Shown here: in pieces, positions 12,601-23,427 of the stretch
Position numbering within the stretch: position 1 is the stretch's first letter
Layout of the letters: each line of letters starts with the position of its first letter
From: Monosiga brevicollis MX1
Lineage: Eukaryota > Opisthokonta > Choanoflagellata > Craspedida > Salpingoecidae
DNA: 64,000 nucleotides
Direction: 5' to 3'
Assembly (NCBI RefSeq): GCF_000002865.3
Contig: NW_001865049.1
Coordinates: 776,774-840,773, forward strand
Notes under the pieces: model-generated
What the model saw: the letters and a program-made list of their open reading frames with translations, nothing else
Databases searched by the model: none
What the model was told of the DNA's origin: nothing
Program-made: the position numbers and the translations under genes

Positions 12601-14968
12601 AAGTCTGACGGGCTACGATGCTGCAAGCTTGACGGGTATCCTTTGCCAAAGGCGTGGGTCTCAACGTTGTCTGTGGTGCTGCTGCGACCACCTGCTGTCG
12701 CGAGAGGGGGGCTGCGCGAGCCCACTGAAGAGCTATCGATGATGGACGGTCGGGAGCGGGTCGATGTCCAAGTGGCGGCACGTTTGCGCCGCTGGGAGTG
12801 CTTGAGGCTGCTGCCTCGTTTGGGTGAGGGGGACAGGCTCCGTTCACCGCTACTACTACTGAAAGACAAGCGCGGGGGGCTGTTGGAGGTATCTCTTGAA
12901 GTGACAACGGAGGTTCCGATACTGCCTTCGTTCAAATAGGCGCGGTTGGTGTGCAGGCTCGGAAACCAGCCCATTTCGCCGGTGGCAAGGTTGCGGACAT
13001 AATAACAAGGCACGGTACGTCGACCCAAGGCCGGCCAGGTAGAAGATTCTCTGAAGCCAAGCGGCATTTAAGAAGCCGGTAGACAGAGAACGTGAAGACA
13101 AAGAGCGCAGAGATGAGGAAAGGAAAAAATAAAAAATAAAAATAAATAGATAAAAAAATAAAAAAATTGGAGAGCATCCTCATGCCTCGGTACACTTACG
13201 GAAGATCACAGGCAAAGTTGGCGTCATCCGTGTCGCAGCGAACAAGGAAGCGCGTGGTCGCCGTGGCGTCAGCAATGTCAATATCTAGGTACTCGCTGAG
13301 GACCAGCACTTGGCGCTCTTTGTACCACAGGTGGATGTACTCGCGATTATCTACGAGGCAGACCTCAAGACGGTCATGCTTTCGAAAATGAGCATATTCC
13401 TCATATATATCCGCACGATGACGGGTAGGTGTGAGCAGAGTCTCGACGTTTTGAGTGTGGTGATGGAGATCGAGGGCATGCACAAAATGCTGAGCGGCCT
13501 CGATCAAGGCCTCATCCTGTCGTAAACCATCTTGTGGGCCAAAACGATGACGCAACAGCACCAAGTTGGATTGATCCAAGCTCTGGCGCATCCACTCTTG
13601 AATCACGGCCACGCGTTCTATGACAATGCAGGCCGATATCAGACGTGAAATGCTGAAACAATTGACGACAGCAGATCGTAGCGAAAGAGGGAAGCGTGTA
13701 AAACCAATCGGGTGACGGGGAGAGGGCGGGGTGGAACGGAAAATAAATAACACGTACGGGCTGAACTGCGTGAGCTCAGAGCAATCAGAGGTTTGCGGCG
13801 AGCCACATCAGGGCCCGAGGATGTGGAAGAAGGCGAGGTGTAGGCCGACGAAAACGCCGCAGAAGAGGGTGAGTCGGGCGGGCTCGTTGTCGACGACTTG
13901 TTGTTCCCGGGTGCAGGCATGGAGTGTGGTGCAAGATGGCATGCCGAGGATTGGTCGGCAATTTGAGCGTCCATAGTTGCGGCAAGGAGCTGGCGACCTT
14001 TCTCAATGGCAGCCGGAGGTACAGCGGCATTTTGAGGCGTTGACACGGGGTCATACCTGAGAAAGGCGCGGGTGTGAACGCAAGGATGAGGGCATGCGTG
14101 TGCACAATATGAAACGTGTCACGGGCGCGAAGGTGAGTGTACATGGGGTAAGAAGGGAGGGGATGACAGGGACGCACGAGAAGGACTCGAGGATGGACGA
14201 GATGCGGTGCGCATTGGACACGAAGCGCGGCGGCGACAGGTTTTCGCAGCAGAGGGTGGGCCACTCCTCGTTTTGAAGGGCTTGCAGCTCCCAGCGCAGT
14301 CGGCCGCTCGAGGTAGCAGATTGAGCTTCGTGTTGGTCAGCAACGTCTGGAAGCCAGGAGGCAATGCGGGCGATGGCATCCGCAGCACCCTCATCGAGAA
14401 CAACGAGGCGACACTGCGAATGGCGCAAAGCAAAACGGAGCAAAAGAGCAATGCGGCCGAGACTATTGGTGGCTTGTGGGTTCGCATCGGGTGCACCAGC
14501 AGCGTCTGTCAGCTGCGGATAGAAGAGACTGGCTTCGGTGAGGTGAGCCGCAAGGTATTCCTCGGCCGCTGTCACGGGTTCGGTGGCTGACAGGTTGAAA
14601 ACCGCCAAGTGGCAGCGCAGGAGGGCATCGGCGTCAAGCAGAAAGGGGCGGTCTTCATCTTCAATATCTGAATCCGGGCTGTACAAATCGAGGTCAAGCG
14701 CGCCATCGGCTTGGATACAGGCTTCCCTGATGGCCTGGCTCAGGGAAACCAGGGCGGGTCGGTTGGCTTCGCCAGCAAAAAGCGCAACGGCAGGAACCGT
14801 CACGGTGCTGCCTGTCCCGCCACAATTTGTTGGCGAGGATGCGGTGGCCGCTAACAAGGGTCTGGACGCGGGTGCCCAAGCCACCTTGGGGCTTGCGGGG
14901 GCAGCGGCCGCCATGGCATCTGGCGTGCCTGGCGTGCAACGTCGGCTCGCGCAGTACCGAGGCAACAA
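9640..14968 (-). CDS. Large serine-rich protein with an SH3-like signature, unrecognised family
   Basis: A long minus-strand gene. Its main exon (about 10140-13050) is open for over 950 codons. Earlier exons lie near 14180-14968, 13750-14057 and 13205-13650; later ones reach the stop at 9640. The start may be the ATG ending at 14968 or the inner one at about 14914. An N-terminal helical, leucine-rich part precedes a charged exon with LEVCLVDNREYIHLWYKERQ. The main exon opens with YYVRNLATGEMGWFPS, whose G-x-x-G-W-F-P-S pattern resembles the end of an SH3 domain. A Ser/Pro-rich disordered region of about 350 residues follows, then a folded part with VLVLQGCTHVSRWRHILPRW, a long Asp/Glu tract (near 10480-10620) and a leucine-rich C-terminal part. 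I cannot assign a family. A scaffold or exchange-factor role would be a guess. Confidence 0.75.
10485..10625 (-). repeat. Low-complexity acidic codon tract
   Basis: GAG/GAC/GAT-rich coding DNA gives a near-continuous Asp/Glu/Ser stretch within the large minus-strand protein. The opposite strand is open only as a shadow of this bias. Confidence 0.8.
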
Positions 14969-15371
14969 GGATCAGGGAGGAAGACGGCGATTTGCAGGTT
15001 GTCGGTTGTCGAGCCTGGCGGCGGGCGGCTGGCGGTGAGTGTCCACAGAGTGCAAGGCGCGTGTGGGACTGCTTGCGGTGAAGGCGTGTGCGGTGGGAGG
15101 AAGGGAAGGGACAGGACAAAAACAGCTCGCTCGACAAGCGGCGGTGCAACGATGACCTGAACAGTTGCACCACACACTCGTCAGTCCGTGCCCTGCGGCA
15201 GCTCGCGTTGCTGATAATCAGCGCTGCCAGCCAAGCAATGGCCAACCCAACGCCCCACCGCTCGTCCAAAAGTCAGCCAGCTCAATCAGGCTCCTCTGTA
15301 AAAACATAAAACCAGACGCCAGAGTAGTATCGCGCGGCCTCTTCTCCCCCCGGATCACCCTCGGAATGGCA

Positions 15372-15373
<2 letters not shown>

Positions 15374-15433
<60 letters not shown>
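15374..15433 (+). repeat. (CAG)20 trinucleotide repeat
   Basis: Twenty perfect CAG units lie between the divergent large minus-strand gene and GLMP. A short reading frame gives poly-serine but shows no other sign of coding, so I treat it as a microsatellite. Confidence 0.93.
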
Positions 15434-15436
<3 letters not shown>

Positions 15437-15461
15437 GGTCACAAAATGATTTTGGTGGCGC

Positions 15462-15600
15462 TCAAAAGAGAGAGAGTTTGAGAGAGAGTTTGAGAGAGAG
15501 AGAGAGAGTTTGAGGGAGAGAGAAATGAATTGGTAAGGCAAAGAGAGAGGGAGGCAGAGAGAGAGACAGACAGAGAAAGAGCCAAAGAGAGAGAGACAGC
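15462..15600. repeat. GA-rich tract with GTTT interruptions
   Basis: Runs of GAGAGA are broken by TTTGA. On the minus strand this is the same (CT)nCAAA pattern seen at 237-304 and 53041-53220. Confidence 0.85.
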
Positions 15601-15685
15601 ACACACAGACACACGATTTTCGTTAACAACGCTTTCTCTCTCTCGTATCGATGTCCTTGACCCTACCAACCCCGCTTTTCGTTGC

Positions 15686-15722
15686 AGATGTCAGATGTCA
15701 GATGTCAGATGTCAGATGTCAG
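15686..15722. repeat. Tandem heptamer ATGTCAG, about 5 copies
   Basis: Five near-perfect copies of a 7-bp unit lie in the gap upstream of GLMP. No function is seen. Confidence 0.9.
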
Positions 15723-15837
15723 CAAAATGTGAAGGCAGCAAAGTTCGTCTTCACAGAGACAAGGAGACTCACTCTCAGCCCTCGTTGAACGCTCTCTCTC
15801 TCACTCTCTCTCTTTTTATGTGTTCGAGCAGCAAACG

Positions 15838-15906
15838 TGTGTGTGTGTGTGTGTGCGCTGACCGTCTGGGCCGTTCGTCTCATCTCGTCTCGTCTCGTCT
15901 CATCTC

Positions 15907-15931
<25 letters not shown>
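15838..15931. repeat. (GT)n, CTCGT and (CTG)n runs
   Basis: Three short simple repeats sit close together: GT units at about 15838-15855, CTCGT-like units at about 15880-15905 and CTG units at about 15908-15931. All lie less than 250 bp upstream of the GLMP start. Confidence 0.85.
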
Positions 15932-15937
<6 letters not shown>

Positions 15938-16064
15938 TGGTGGCTGTGACTGACAGCTGATGCTGGGTGTTTTGTTGGTTTTGTAGAGGGAGGAAGTACA
16001 GGTCAGCAGGTGATTTGTTGGCGTCGTGCATCGGGTGACACGCAGCGTCTGGCGCCTGGCTGAG

Positions 16065-18038
16065 ATGAAGGCTTCTCCGACGCTCTGGTGTACGTTCCGC
16101 TTCACACCTCGTTCGCCACCCGTTGTCTTTTTCACTCCTCTCCCAACTCCTTCCCTCCCATCTTTGACTTGCAAAATGCGTGCCTGCACCTTCTCCCACA
16201 GTTGCCCTCGCCGCCCTGGCCATGACGGCGCAGGGTGGCTGGGTCCGTAATCCAGGACGGCCGGCCGATATGACCACCTCGGTTGAAATTGCCATGGGCT
16301 CGCTTGATGCGCAACCTGGCACCCTTTTTTTGGCCGTCGCCAGCCAAGACTTTACCTACTTTGCCCTCAACTTTGACGATCACGTCGATCCGGGGGCCGT
16401 CGCCATCAATTGGACCCTTTTCCGCAATCCCACCATCACCCCCGCCCTGTGAGCCATTTCGGAGAGCCCATGTCCTTTCGTGCCCTCTTTTCCTCTTCTT
16501 GCCAGCCCTCACGATATGGGACCATGTCTTGCAGCGTGGCCGAGGCCATCACCATCAAGTCTGGCAATCGGCTGCAGTACGGCCAAGCCTTTGTTCTCGA
16601 CGCCCTGCTCGAGTTTAACGATACCAAGGTTGGATGGATGCACATCCCTGCTTGTGTCTGGTCCATCCGCGTTTGACCGACGAAGAAACGCATTGTCAAC
16701 CACTCTTGCAGTGGCTGCATGACCATACCCTCGAAGCTCAACCTCACCCTCTGTGCACACCCTCGCACGCATGCTAGGTCGAAGCTTTGCATCGTGAAAT
16801 GCCCCTGAGCTTGCGCTCGAGTGCGTGGACCGTAAAGCCGGGCGCCACCTCCGACACCCTCACCTTCAACACCTCTTTCACGCGCGACTGCAGCGTGAAC
16901 GTCTCGGTATGACCCTTGTCCGCCTGCATTGGCCTTTGCCTCTTTGCCTCGTACTCGCTCCTGCCCTCACCCCTAATCTTGCTCCGCCCGCCTGTCAATC
17001 TGGCTGTCCATCTATATCTGGTCTTGGTTTAGCTGCTTATGCACACGGGCAAGGGTTACGCAGCAGTGGCGCCTGCCATCCCAATCATGCCCAATGCTTC
17101 GGATATCAACCTCATCCTCTTGGGTTGCAATGCGACAATCAAGAACTCGCGCTTTGGCACCCGCAACCATGTCTACACCAGTCGCACGGTCCGATCTACG
17201 ATCGCCCCACTCTCTCGCGAAAGGCACTTTTCGAATCTTATGCCGTTCCTCCAAACCGTCTTGGTATGGCTCATACCCCGTTTCTGCCACTCAAATTCAT
17301 AAACTTTTGCAGGCAACTGACATGAAGCTCAAGACGGAAATGAGCATCGATGACGAGCACTCCCCCGCTGTCTTCAAGCTGTCCATCCTTGGCACGGAAA
17401 AGGCTCCTCAGGCTCCCAGTAACCAGGTTACTCATGGCTACCTTGCTTTCAAGCCAGTTGTCTACGGCTCGGCCAGCCGTGGCAGTAGCAACATGACCTC
17501 AGTCCAAACCAACGTCTCCTCGCTTGTTCCTGTGGACAATGCCACCCTGCCGTCTTCTCTCTTTGGTGGGGCTGGGGAAGGCAGCGAGCTAATCTTGTTG
17601 TTCGGCAGCAAGGGCGATGGGTAAGTGCTACTTTCAAGTCACTTTTTACGTCGTACCTGCAGCTGTCAGTCCTTGCCTGGCTGTCTGGCCCAGTTTCTCA
17701 TCAGTTTTTGCCACAGGTGGGAGAATGCCTCGTCATATTACATGAGCGCCGTTCTGGGCACGGGAGACCATGGTTCAAATCAGTTTAGCTTTGCTCTTCT
17801 CATGACCACCATCGTCAGCTTCGGTGTTCCCTTCATTGCGTTCATTGGTATGTCGCTTTGGCAATCGCCTCCCTACTACCCACCCCACCTCCTTTTTGTC
17901 TGACTGTGAATGAATTGCCTCATCCTGGCTGACGAGCATTGTTGTGTCGTCTTGCTCCTTGATCCTGCAGTGGGCGGAGTCTACGCCGTGTGGAAGCGCT
18001 CACGCCTCCAGCGAGCCAACTATCACCAAATCAACTAG
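16065..18038 (+). CDS. GLMP: Glycosylated lysosomal membrane protein (NCU-G1 family)
   Basis: The start is set by splicing. Exon 1 (16065-16089) ends at GTACGT, and joining it to the exon from 16202 gives a clean signal peptide (MKASPTLWFALAALAMTAQG). Further exons lie near 16507-16629, 16779-16909, 17032-17262, 17315-17619, 17717-17848 and 17971-18038. Family landmarks match human GLMP along its length: AINWTLF (human VNWSLL), ALLEFNDTK (LLEFDST), SIDDEHSPAVFKL (SIDDEYAPAVFQL) and YYMSAVLGTG. One transmembrane helix (near 17785-17850 and 17971-17990) precedes a short tail ending NYHQIN. That tail parallels the human EYQSIN ending, a Yxx-hydrophobic lysosomal sorting signal. Several Asn-X-Ser/Thr sites fit a heavily glycosylated lumenal domain. 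In animals GLMP partners and protects the lysosomal transporter MFSD1. Confidence 0.93.
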
Positions 18039-18768
18039 GTCTTGGTTTTTCTTCCCCTCTCGTGCAGGTGCTCCTTGTTTGCCTTTGCTCTGTGGCCGCG
18101 GGTTCCTTTGTCGGCGGCTCGCCCTGCGTGTTTCCTAGTCATTTCGGATTCTAGAGCCCTTCTTCTTTTTTTTTCCGTTACTTCACTCCCCTCGTTTTCC
18201 GCTGTCTATCTTTGTTGTTCCTCCGCCTGTTCATTTTTTTTTTTTTCCCTTCCATTACGCCGCTTTGATTTTTTAATCGAGACTGCAAGCATCCAAGACT
18301 GCAAGCGTCCAACATTTTTCTGCATCAGCCCCGACCCCCATACCGCCGTCCTCAGATGGCTTCATCGCGCATGGGATCATGATTTAACCCCCCTCTTGCT
18401 TCAAGTTGTTGTTGTGCGTACTTCACTTGCTGTCGCATGCGTACGATATTGCCTCTCTATTCCTATTGACTTTGTGCAGTTCTTTTACGACTTAACGTCA
18501 GTATCGATGCTGTTGAACTACATGTGCCGGCCGGTAGGGGGGTGGAGTGGGGGGGCGGAGTTGGAGGGCGGCGTCAGGGTCTCGACCGTTTTGACCGGGT
18601 CTTGACCGGGTCCTGGCCAAACGTGCGGGGGGAGGCATAAGTGGATGGATGGCCCTTTTTCTGCTGGCTCATCGTGCCGATGGTTCTTTGCTGCTCTTGC
18701 CACTTATTCTCAACAGGACATTCGCATCTGAAACTCTCGACGGGAGGGACGGACCCATTACCAGCGCC
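18039..18768. other. Gap between GLMP and SH2 gene
   Basis: Pyrimidine-rich DNA with several T runs (18165-18250). A G-rich element lies at 18535-18570, about 200 bp before the SH2 start. No coding exon is supported. Confidence 0.5.
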
Positions 18769-19718
18769 ATGTCCATCTACGCCGCGGTCGTGGATGAGAG
18801 TGACACGTATATCGAAGGGCCCTTCAACAACCCCAATGGCCAAGCCCATAGCAGGGCTCCCGTGGCGGTTGCACCGGCTCAGTACACCGGCATCCTGACA
18901 GAGGATAGCACGACGGCCAATCGCGAGCCCTTGCCCCCGCGTCGCTCGCGTCCACCCGCCGCACCGCCCGTCACGGCCCAGCGGCCCCCACCCCCCATCT
19001 ATCGTTCCATGGCGGAGGCCCCAGCCCCTGCGCTTGGACCTTTCAACCCGCGAGAGATGCACCCGGCAGAACGTGTCATTGTTGAGGAAGATTGGTACTA
19101 TCGTAACGTCACGCGTCAAGACGTTGAAGTCATGCTCCAAGACGTGCGTCTGCGCTGGCAATGTGCCCGTCCTTTCCCTGATTGTGCTCATGCAGTTTGC
19201 TGCCTTATGCGCGTGAAGAGCATCGCTCACTGTGCACTGTGTGCCGCTGCCACTCTTGGATCGTGCTATGTGTGACAGGAGCCCGCGGGCAACTTTGTCG
19301 TTCGCCCGGCTCGCCAGGCCGGCCAATTTGTCCTTTCTTTCAAGTTTGTAGCACAAAGCGCCTCCCCTCTTTTTGTTGCTTGGTCGAGCTACGTCTGGCT
19401 CATCATACCAAACGCACTTGCACCTTAGGGATGCGGATATGCGCTATGCTCACATCCACATCACGCCGCTCAACGGCTCATTTTCCAAATGGCAACTCGG
19501 TACGCCAGCTAACTTACGCTCACCCCATCGACGTTCCGCACCTCAACTGATTCTGGGGCTCAGTGCTCACAGCGCCAACTGGCCTTTGCTTGCGGTATAC
19601 AGGCGATACAACTGCTGTGCACGCATCCATTCCCATGCTGATTCAGTACCACCGGCAGATTCCCATTGAGCTGCCACGGCGGTCACCCACACTCCTGGCT
19701 TTGGCGCAAAAGCGCTGA
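18769..19718 (+). CDS. Small SH2-domain adaptor with proline-rich N-terminus
   Basis: Exons 18769-19143, 19279-19343, 19429-19499 and 19603-19718 join in phase to a protein of about 208 residues. The first 75-100 residues are rich in Pro, Ala and Arg, with PPRRSRPPAAPP and QRPPPPIYRS as possible SH3 ligands. From about residue 108 a single SH2 domain follows: WYYRNVTRQDVEVML (first strand and helix), GNFVVRPA (the FLVR strand, with the phosphate-binding Arg), QFVLSFK, YAHIHITP (with the His after the conserved Tyr) and a final segment ending in SIPMLIQYH. No kinase, phosphatase or SH3 domain is present, so it should act as a phosphotyrosine-binding adaptor. The start at 18769 is the first in-frame ATG after a likely 5' leader; an earlier in-frame ATG at 18649 cannot be excluded. 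Confidence 0.88.
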
Positions 19719-20305
19719 GACTTGCGTCTGTTTTCTATCTTGCTACAAAAAGGCTCAATTTTTCCTCTGCCAAGCTCTGACGAGCTTGCTTAAGCCTTTT
19801 TTCCCATCTTGTGCCGCGCTGAGCGCGATTGGCTGCCCTGTGTGGGATTGACGTTTGGATGCTTTAATCCCTTTTATTTCCTGACGCGATCTCACCGTGC
19901 TCTGTCTTTACACCATGCCCAAGCATCGCGTGCCCTTTGTCCATCTCTTTGATACAATGCAATTGATACAATTTTTGTGCGATTTGATTTGAAGATCTGA
20001 CAGAATGAGCGCCAGCTGCCGGCCAAGCAGGCGTACACGTGCTCGGCTGCGCCCCACCGTTGTTTTGGACAAGCTTCAGGCCCAGTTTCTTCACGTCAGT
20101 GATGTGCAAGAGAGCCAGCGTTGCTGAGCACCAACGAATGGGTCGTTTTGGCTTCAAAATCTGTGCATGGGGTGGCGTCTAGAGAGCGTCCATTGCCAGG
20201 GCCACCTTCGCCGTCTCTCCTGATGTTGGCATGATCAAACAGGCAAAGGACGTGCAGCCGGCAGCAGACATGGCACTCGACAAAGGATGTGGAGCACAGC
20301 TCAAT
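19719..20305. other. Gap between convergent genes
   Basis: The SH2 gene and CCDC12 end toward each other here. A minus-strand frame at 19864-20157 has no family features and is likely chance. No other structure is noted. Confidence 0.55.
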
Positions 20306-21183
20306 TCAGCTTTGGGCCTTCGCCTTAACCTTGGCAAACTCCTCTGCCTCAGTGTCATCTTGCAGACGCTCACGAATGAGCTCGGCAATAGCACGCTTTG
20401 TTCGCTTCTCCAATTTGGCCATCTTGGGTTCCAAGTCGCGCTTGAGATCCCTATGATCCGAGCACACCATTCGTAAGCTCGCGCACAACGGCGAGATGGG
20501 GTGGGGGGGACGGTGCGGTCAGATTGTGGCTCCCACGCTCTGACTCAGACGTACCAGTCTACCTTGCGAGGTGCCAAGGACAGGACGTCCTGCAACGCGC
20601 CGGACCAAACATGGGCCACGCATGGGTTTGCCAATACTTGATGAGAAGAGCATGCCACGCCCACTCCGAGAACCAAAGCAGGCAGGAGACAGCAACGAGA
20701 AAGATGGGCAAAAGAGGTGGTGGGCAGACGGGATGACAGTCTCTCAGACGCTGAACAAACCTCGATGGCCTGACCCTTGGTGACTTGCTGCAGCACGTCA
20801 TCATTCGCCTTTTCTTCCAGAACTTGCACCACGGCGTTTTCCACTGTCGGAATCATACACGTTGTCAGTCGTCACGAGTGTGCAGGGCTGAGCTCTTGGT
20901 GGGTACTCGCCACATGAACACTGGTGCACATTCCCAAGCCATGCCACGATTGATGCGCACCATTATCATCGTTGGCCAACTCAATCTGCTCTCCCTCAAT
21001 CTCCGTTTGTGGTCGGTAGTTGCGAAACTTGAGCTGAGGCTCCGAACTGCTCTCAGACTCCTGTGGCTCTGCCTCAGAGACTGCAGAAGATGTGTCCTTG
21101 TCCTCTGCCTCAGGCGCTGAATCCATGAGATTGGCGCGCATGGCCTTGAGCCGGGCCCGACGTTCTGCTGCCGCGTCCTCCAT
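20306..21183 (-). CDS. CCDC12: CCDC12-like spliceosome-associated coiled-coil protein
   Basis: Four exons, read on the minus strand, join in phase: 21183 to about 20963, about 20846-20763, about 20586-20552 and about 20450-20306. The first exon begins MEDAAAERRARLKAMR, as in animal CCDC12, and ends near the conserved LKFRNYRP. The second gives the acidic, coiled-coil-like VVQVLEEKANDDVLQQ. The third holds LAPRKVDW, and its final Trp codon is split by the intron. The last carries DLKRDLEPKMAKLEKRTKRA and IAELIRERL, nearly identical to the human protein. CCDC12 is a small protein of activated spliceosomes, homologous to Cwf18 of fission yeast. It is divergent from the cap-binding gene at 21806, with about 620 bp between starts. 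Confidence 0.92.
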
Positions 21184-21805
21184 CGTGGCGACAATTTTTT
21201 TTATTCAGAGCAAGAAAGGGAAGCAAACCGCCGTAGAGCGTCCTCCTAGCCAGGCCCTCCAACGCCGCACCTACAATCATCCCCGACCACCATCCACATT
21301 CAACCTGATGAGCACCGCGCTCACCCCGCCCAACCCAAGACAGCGAGCAAACGCCGCGAACGCACGGCTGCCATTTTCAAGCTTACAAGCTTACCAAGAA
21401 GAAACTTGACCGAGACTCGATCCAAAACCGGATAAAGTTGTCAAGTGGCGTTAAAAGCAGGGCGATAGACTTACACTTGGTACCTTTTCATGCATCAGGT
21501 CTCCTCTCTATTTTTGATAATCTCTTCTTCATTTTTGCTTGATGCTGTTGTCAGAGTGAGAGAGCGAGAGAGCGAGAGAGAGAGAGTGAGGAACGATCTG
21601 ACGGCAGACCGACAAACGGCAGCTCAGTGGAACTTGAAAGACGACGGCAGCGCTGTTATAAAAGGGGGATAAATTGTGAGCGAGCTTGGCTAGGCGTGTG
21701 CGCCGTGTTTGGGCGTGTCTGGTGTCGGCTTCGTCAGTGAAGCTCTCTGCGATTCCCATCATCAGCTTCTCGGGCGCGTGACCCTTGTTTTACTCCGCTA
21801 CCATC
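21184..21805. promoter_or_regulatory. Shared divergent promoter region, CCDC12 and eIF4E2-like
   Basis: A 620-bp gap between two genes transcribed away from each other. It holds a GA-rich tract (about 21555-21590). No TATA element was confidently placed. A promoter role is inferred from the divergent layout only. Confidence 0.5.
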
Positions 21806-23005
21806 ATGTCGGACGTGAGTTGTGCGGTGTCCGTCCCCCTTGATGGTCCAATGCCGAGGCTGGGTGGCCTCTTTACTGCCAGCTCAACCCGTCTCCCTCT
21901 TGCTCCTTTTGCTCGATAGGAGATTCCGCTCCGCTATTCCTGGACCTTCTGGTACTCGAACAAGAAGCAGCGTGTTCGTCCTCCATTCACCTCGCTCGCT
22001 CGCTCACTCCATTCTATGACAAGCGTTGCCCATCCCGGGCGGAGCTCGCTGCTGCTGCCTCATCGCGAGCTCTTTTCTTGTTGTATTGGCCCATCAGAAT
22101 CGCGATAATTTCGACGCTTCAATGCAGAAAATGTGCACCGTGTCCACGGTATACCCGGCCAGACTGAATTACCTGCTCGGCGTGCTTGCTCTCACCATGC
22201 GTGCCGTGTGATGGTGCACTGGTGTAGGTCAAGGAATTCTGGAACGTTTACAGCTTTCTGCAGCGTCCGAGCGAGCTTCCCATCTGTGACCTCATGCTCT
22301 TTCGCGATGGTATTCGCCCCGTCTGGGAGGTTAGTTGGTGCTGCCAGGCCTCGTTTTTTTTTTTTTTTTTCCACTGCCCAATGCAAATGCATCGTTGCTG
22401 CCTTTGACTCTGGTGGTGCAAACCAGGACGACAAGAACAAGAGCGGTGGCCGATGGAGCCTGCACTTGAAGAAGGGCATTCAAGCCTCGTCTCGAGCTTG
22501 GGAAAATCTACTTCTGGCCATTATCGGCGACCAGGTTCGATGCGGCTTGCCCGGTCAAATCCGAACCCCAACCACCGCCCTGCTTTCTCGACTGGCAGGG
22601 GCTAACGCTTGCTTCAAATGCCCAAACCCTAGTTTACCCATTCTGAGGAAGTTTGTGGCGTTGTGCTCAAGATTCGCCAGAGCGATGACTCTTTGTGCCT
22701 CTGGAACCGCACAGCCAGCGATGCCGAAACGCGAACAACCATCGGGTAAGCTCGATGCCTCCTTGCTTTACTCTGAGTCTTGGTGAAGCCAGCAAAAACC
22801 GCAACATCCAGGTTGCATCTCTGCCATTTTTTCTTCTCCCCCCCCGCCCCTCTCCTTCAATGGTCAATCTCATTTGTGTGCATTGCTTTGCCCGACCTTG
22901 CGCAGCAAGGACCTTAGGAAAGTGCTGCGCTTGGACAGCGGCGTGCTGATCAAATACAAGTTTCACGAGCAAACCGAGCAGCCTGAGGATGAGATTACTC
23001 TGTAG
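21806..23005 (+). CDS. EIF4E2-like: eIF4E-family cap-binding protein, 4EHP (class II) type
   Basis: Seven exons: 21806-21814 (only Met-Ser-Asp), 21920-21973, about 22099-22149, about 22230-22330, about 22427-22533, about 22633-22744 and about 22906-23005. Conserved pieces run in order: YSWTFWYSNKK, EFWNVYSFLQRP, LFRDGIRPVWED, NKSGGRWSLHLKKG, WENLLLAIIGDQF, CGVVLKIR and LCLWNRTASD. The end (LRKVLRL..IKYKFHEQ) is closer to animal 4EHP than to eIF4E1. The second cap-stacking Trp (in RPVWED) is kept. By eye, the first one is replaced by Phe in DNFDASMQ, where 4EHP has Tyr and eIF4E1 has Trp. 4EHP binds the cap weakly and represses translation. The very short N-terminus lacks the usual disordered leader. 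The donor after exon 2 (GTTCGT) is less standard. Confidence 0.9.
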
Positions 23006-23427
23006 CTCTTGCTAGCCGCACACGATCTTTTGCTCTCTATTTCCATATCTCCTGACAGTCTTCTCTTTCAACCGGAGAGGGGAGGGCCCCAGCCCGAGGC
23101 CAAGCCTGTGGCCATTGACAACGAGCGTCGCACCACCTGTCACACATCCAACCAAACTCAATTCAGCTGACTCTTCTTTCTCTTCCACCTCACACTCGAC
23201 GCCTCAGCCTTGACCCGCCTTCTGATGATGGCATGCCGATGATATCAGGATCTGAGGAGCCACACTCGCTTTTAAACAAGTTCATGCTGATTTTCTTGAA
23301 GGAAAATTTCATGTAGTTGCGCGAGCGGCGCCCTTTTCCAGACTGGCTTGCGCCTCATCTAAAAGCTACAAGCAAGACAACCCAAGAGGGCAGCTACGCA
23401 TGAGATTTCAACGAAAGTTGCCTGATC
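23006..23427. other. Gap between convergent eIF4E2-like and HIRA genes
   Basis: About 420 bp of unremarkable sequence in which both 3' ends should lie. No coding sequence is supported. Confidence 0.5.

Noticed and set aside
15366-15449. Short frame with about 20 serines from the CAG repeat
   Set aside because: Simple repeat with no flanking protein features and no splice support.
19864-20157. Minus-strand frame of 97 codons
   Set aside because: No domain, odd composition, and a position between two convergent gene ends. Likely chance.
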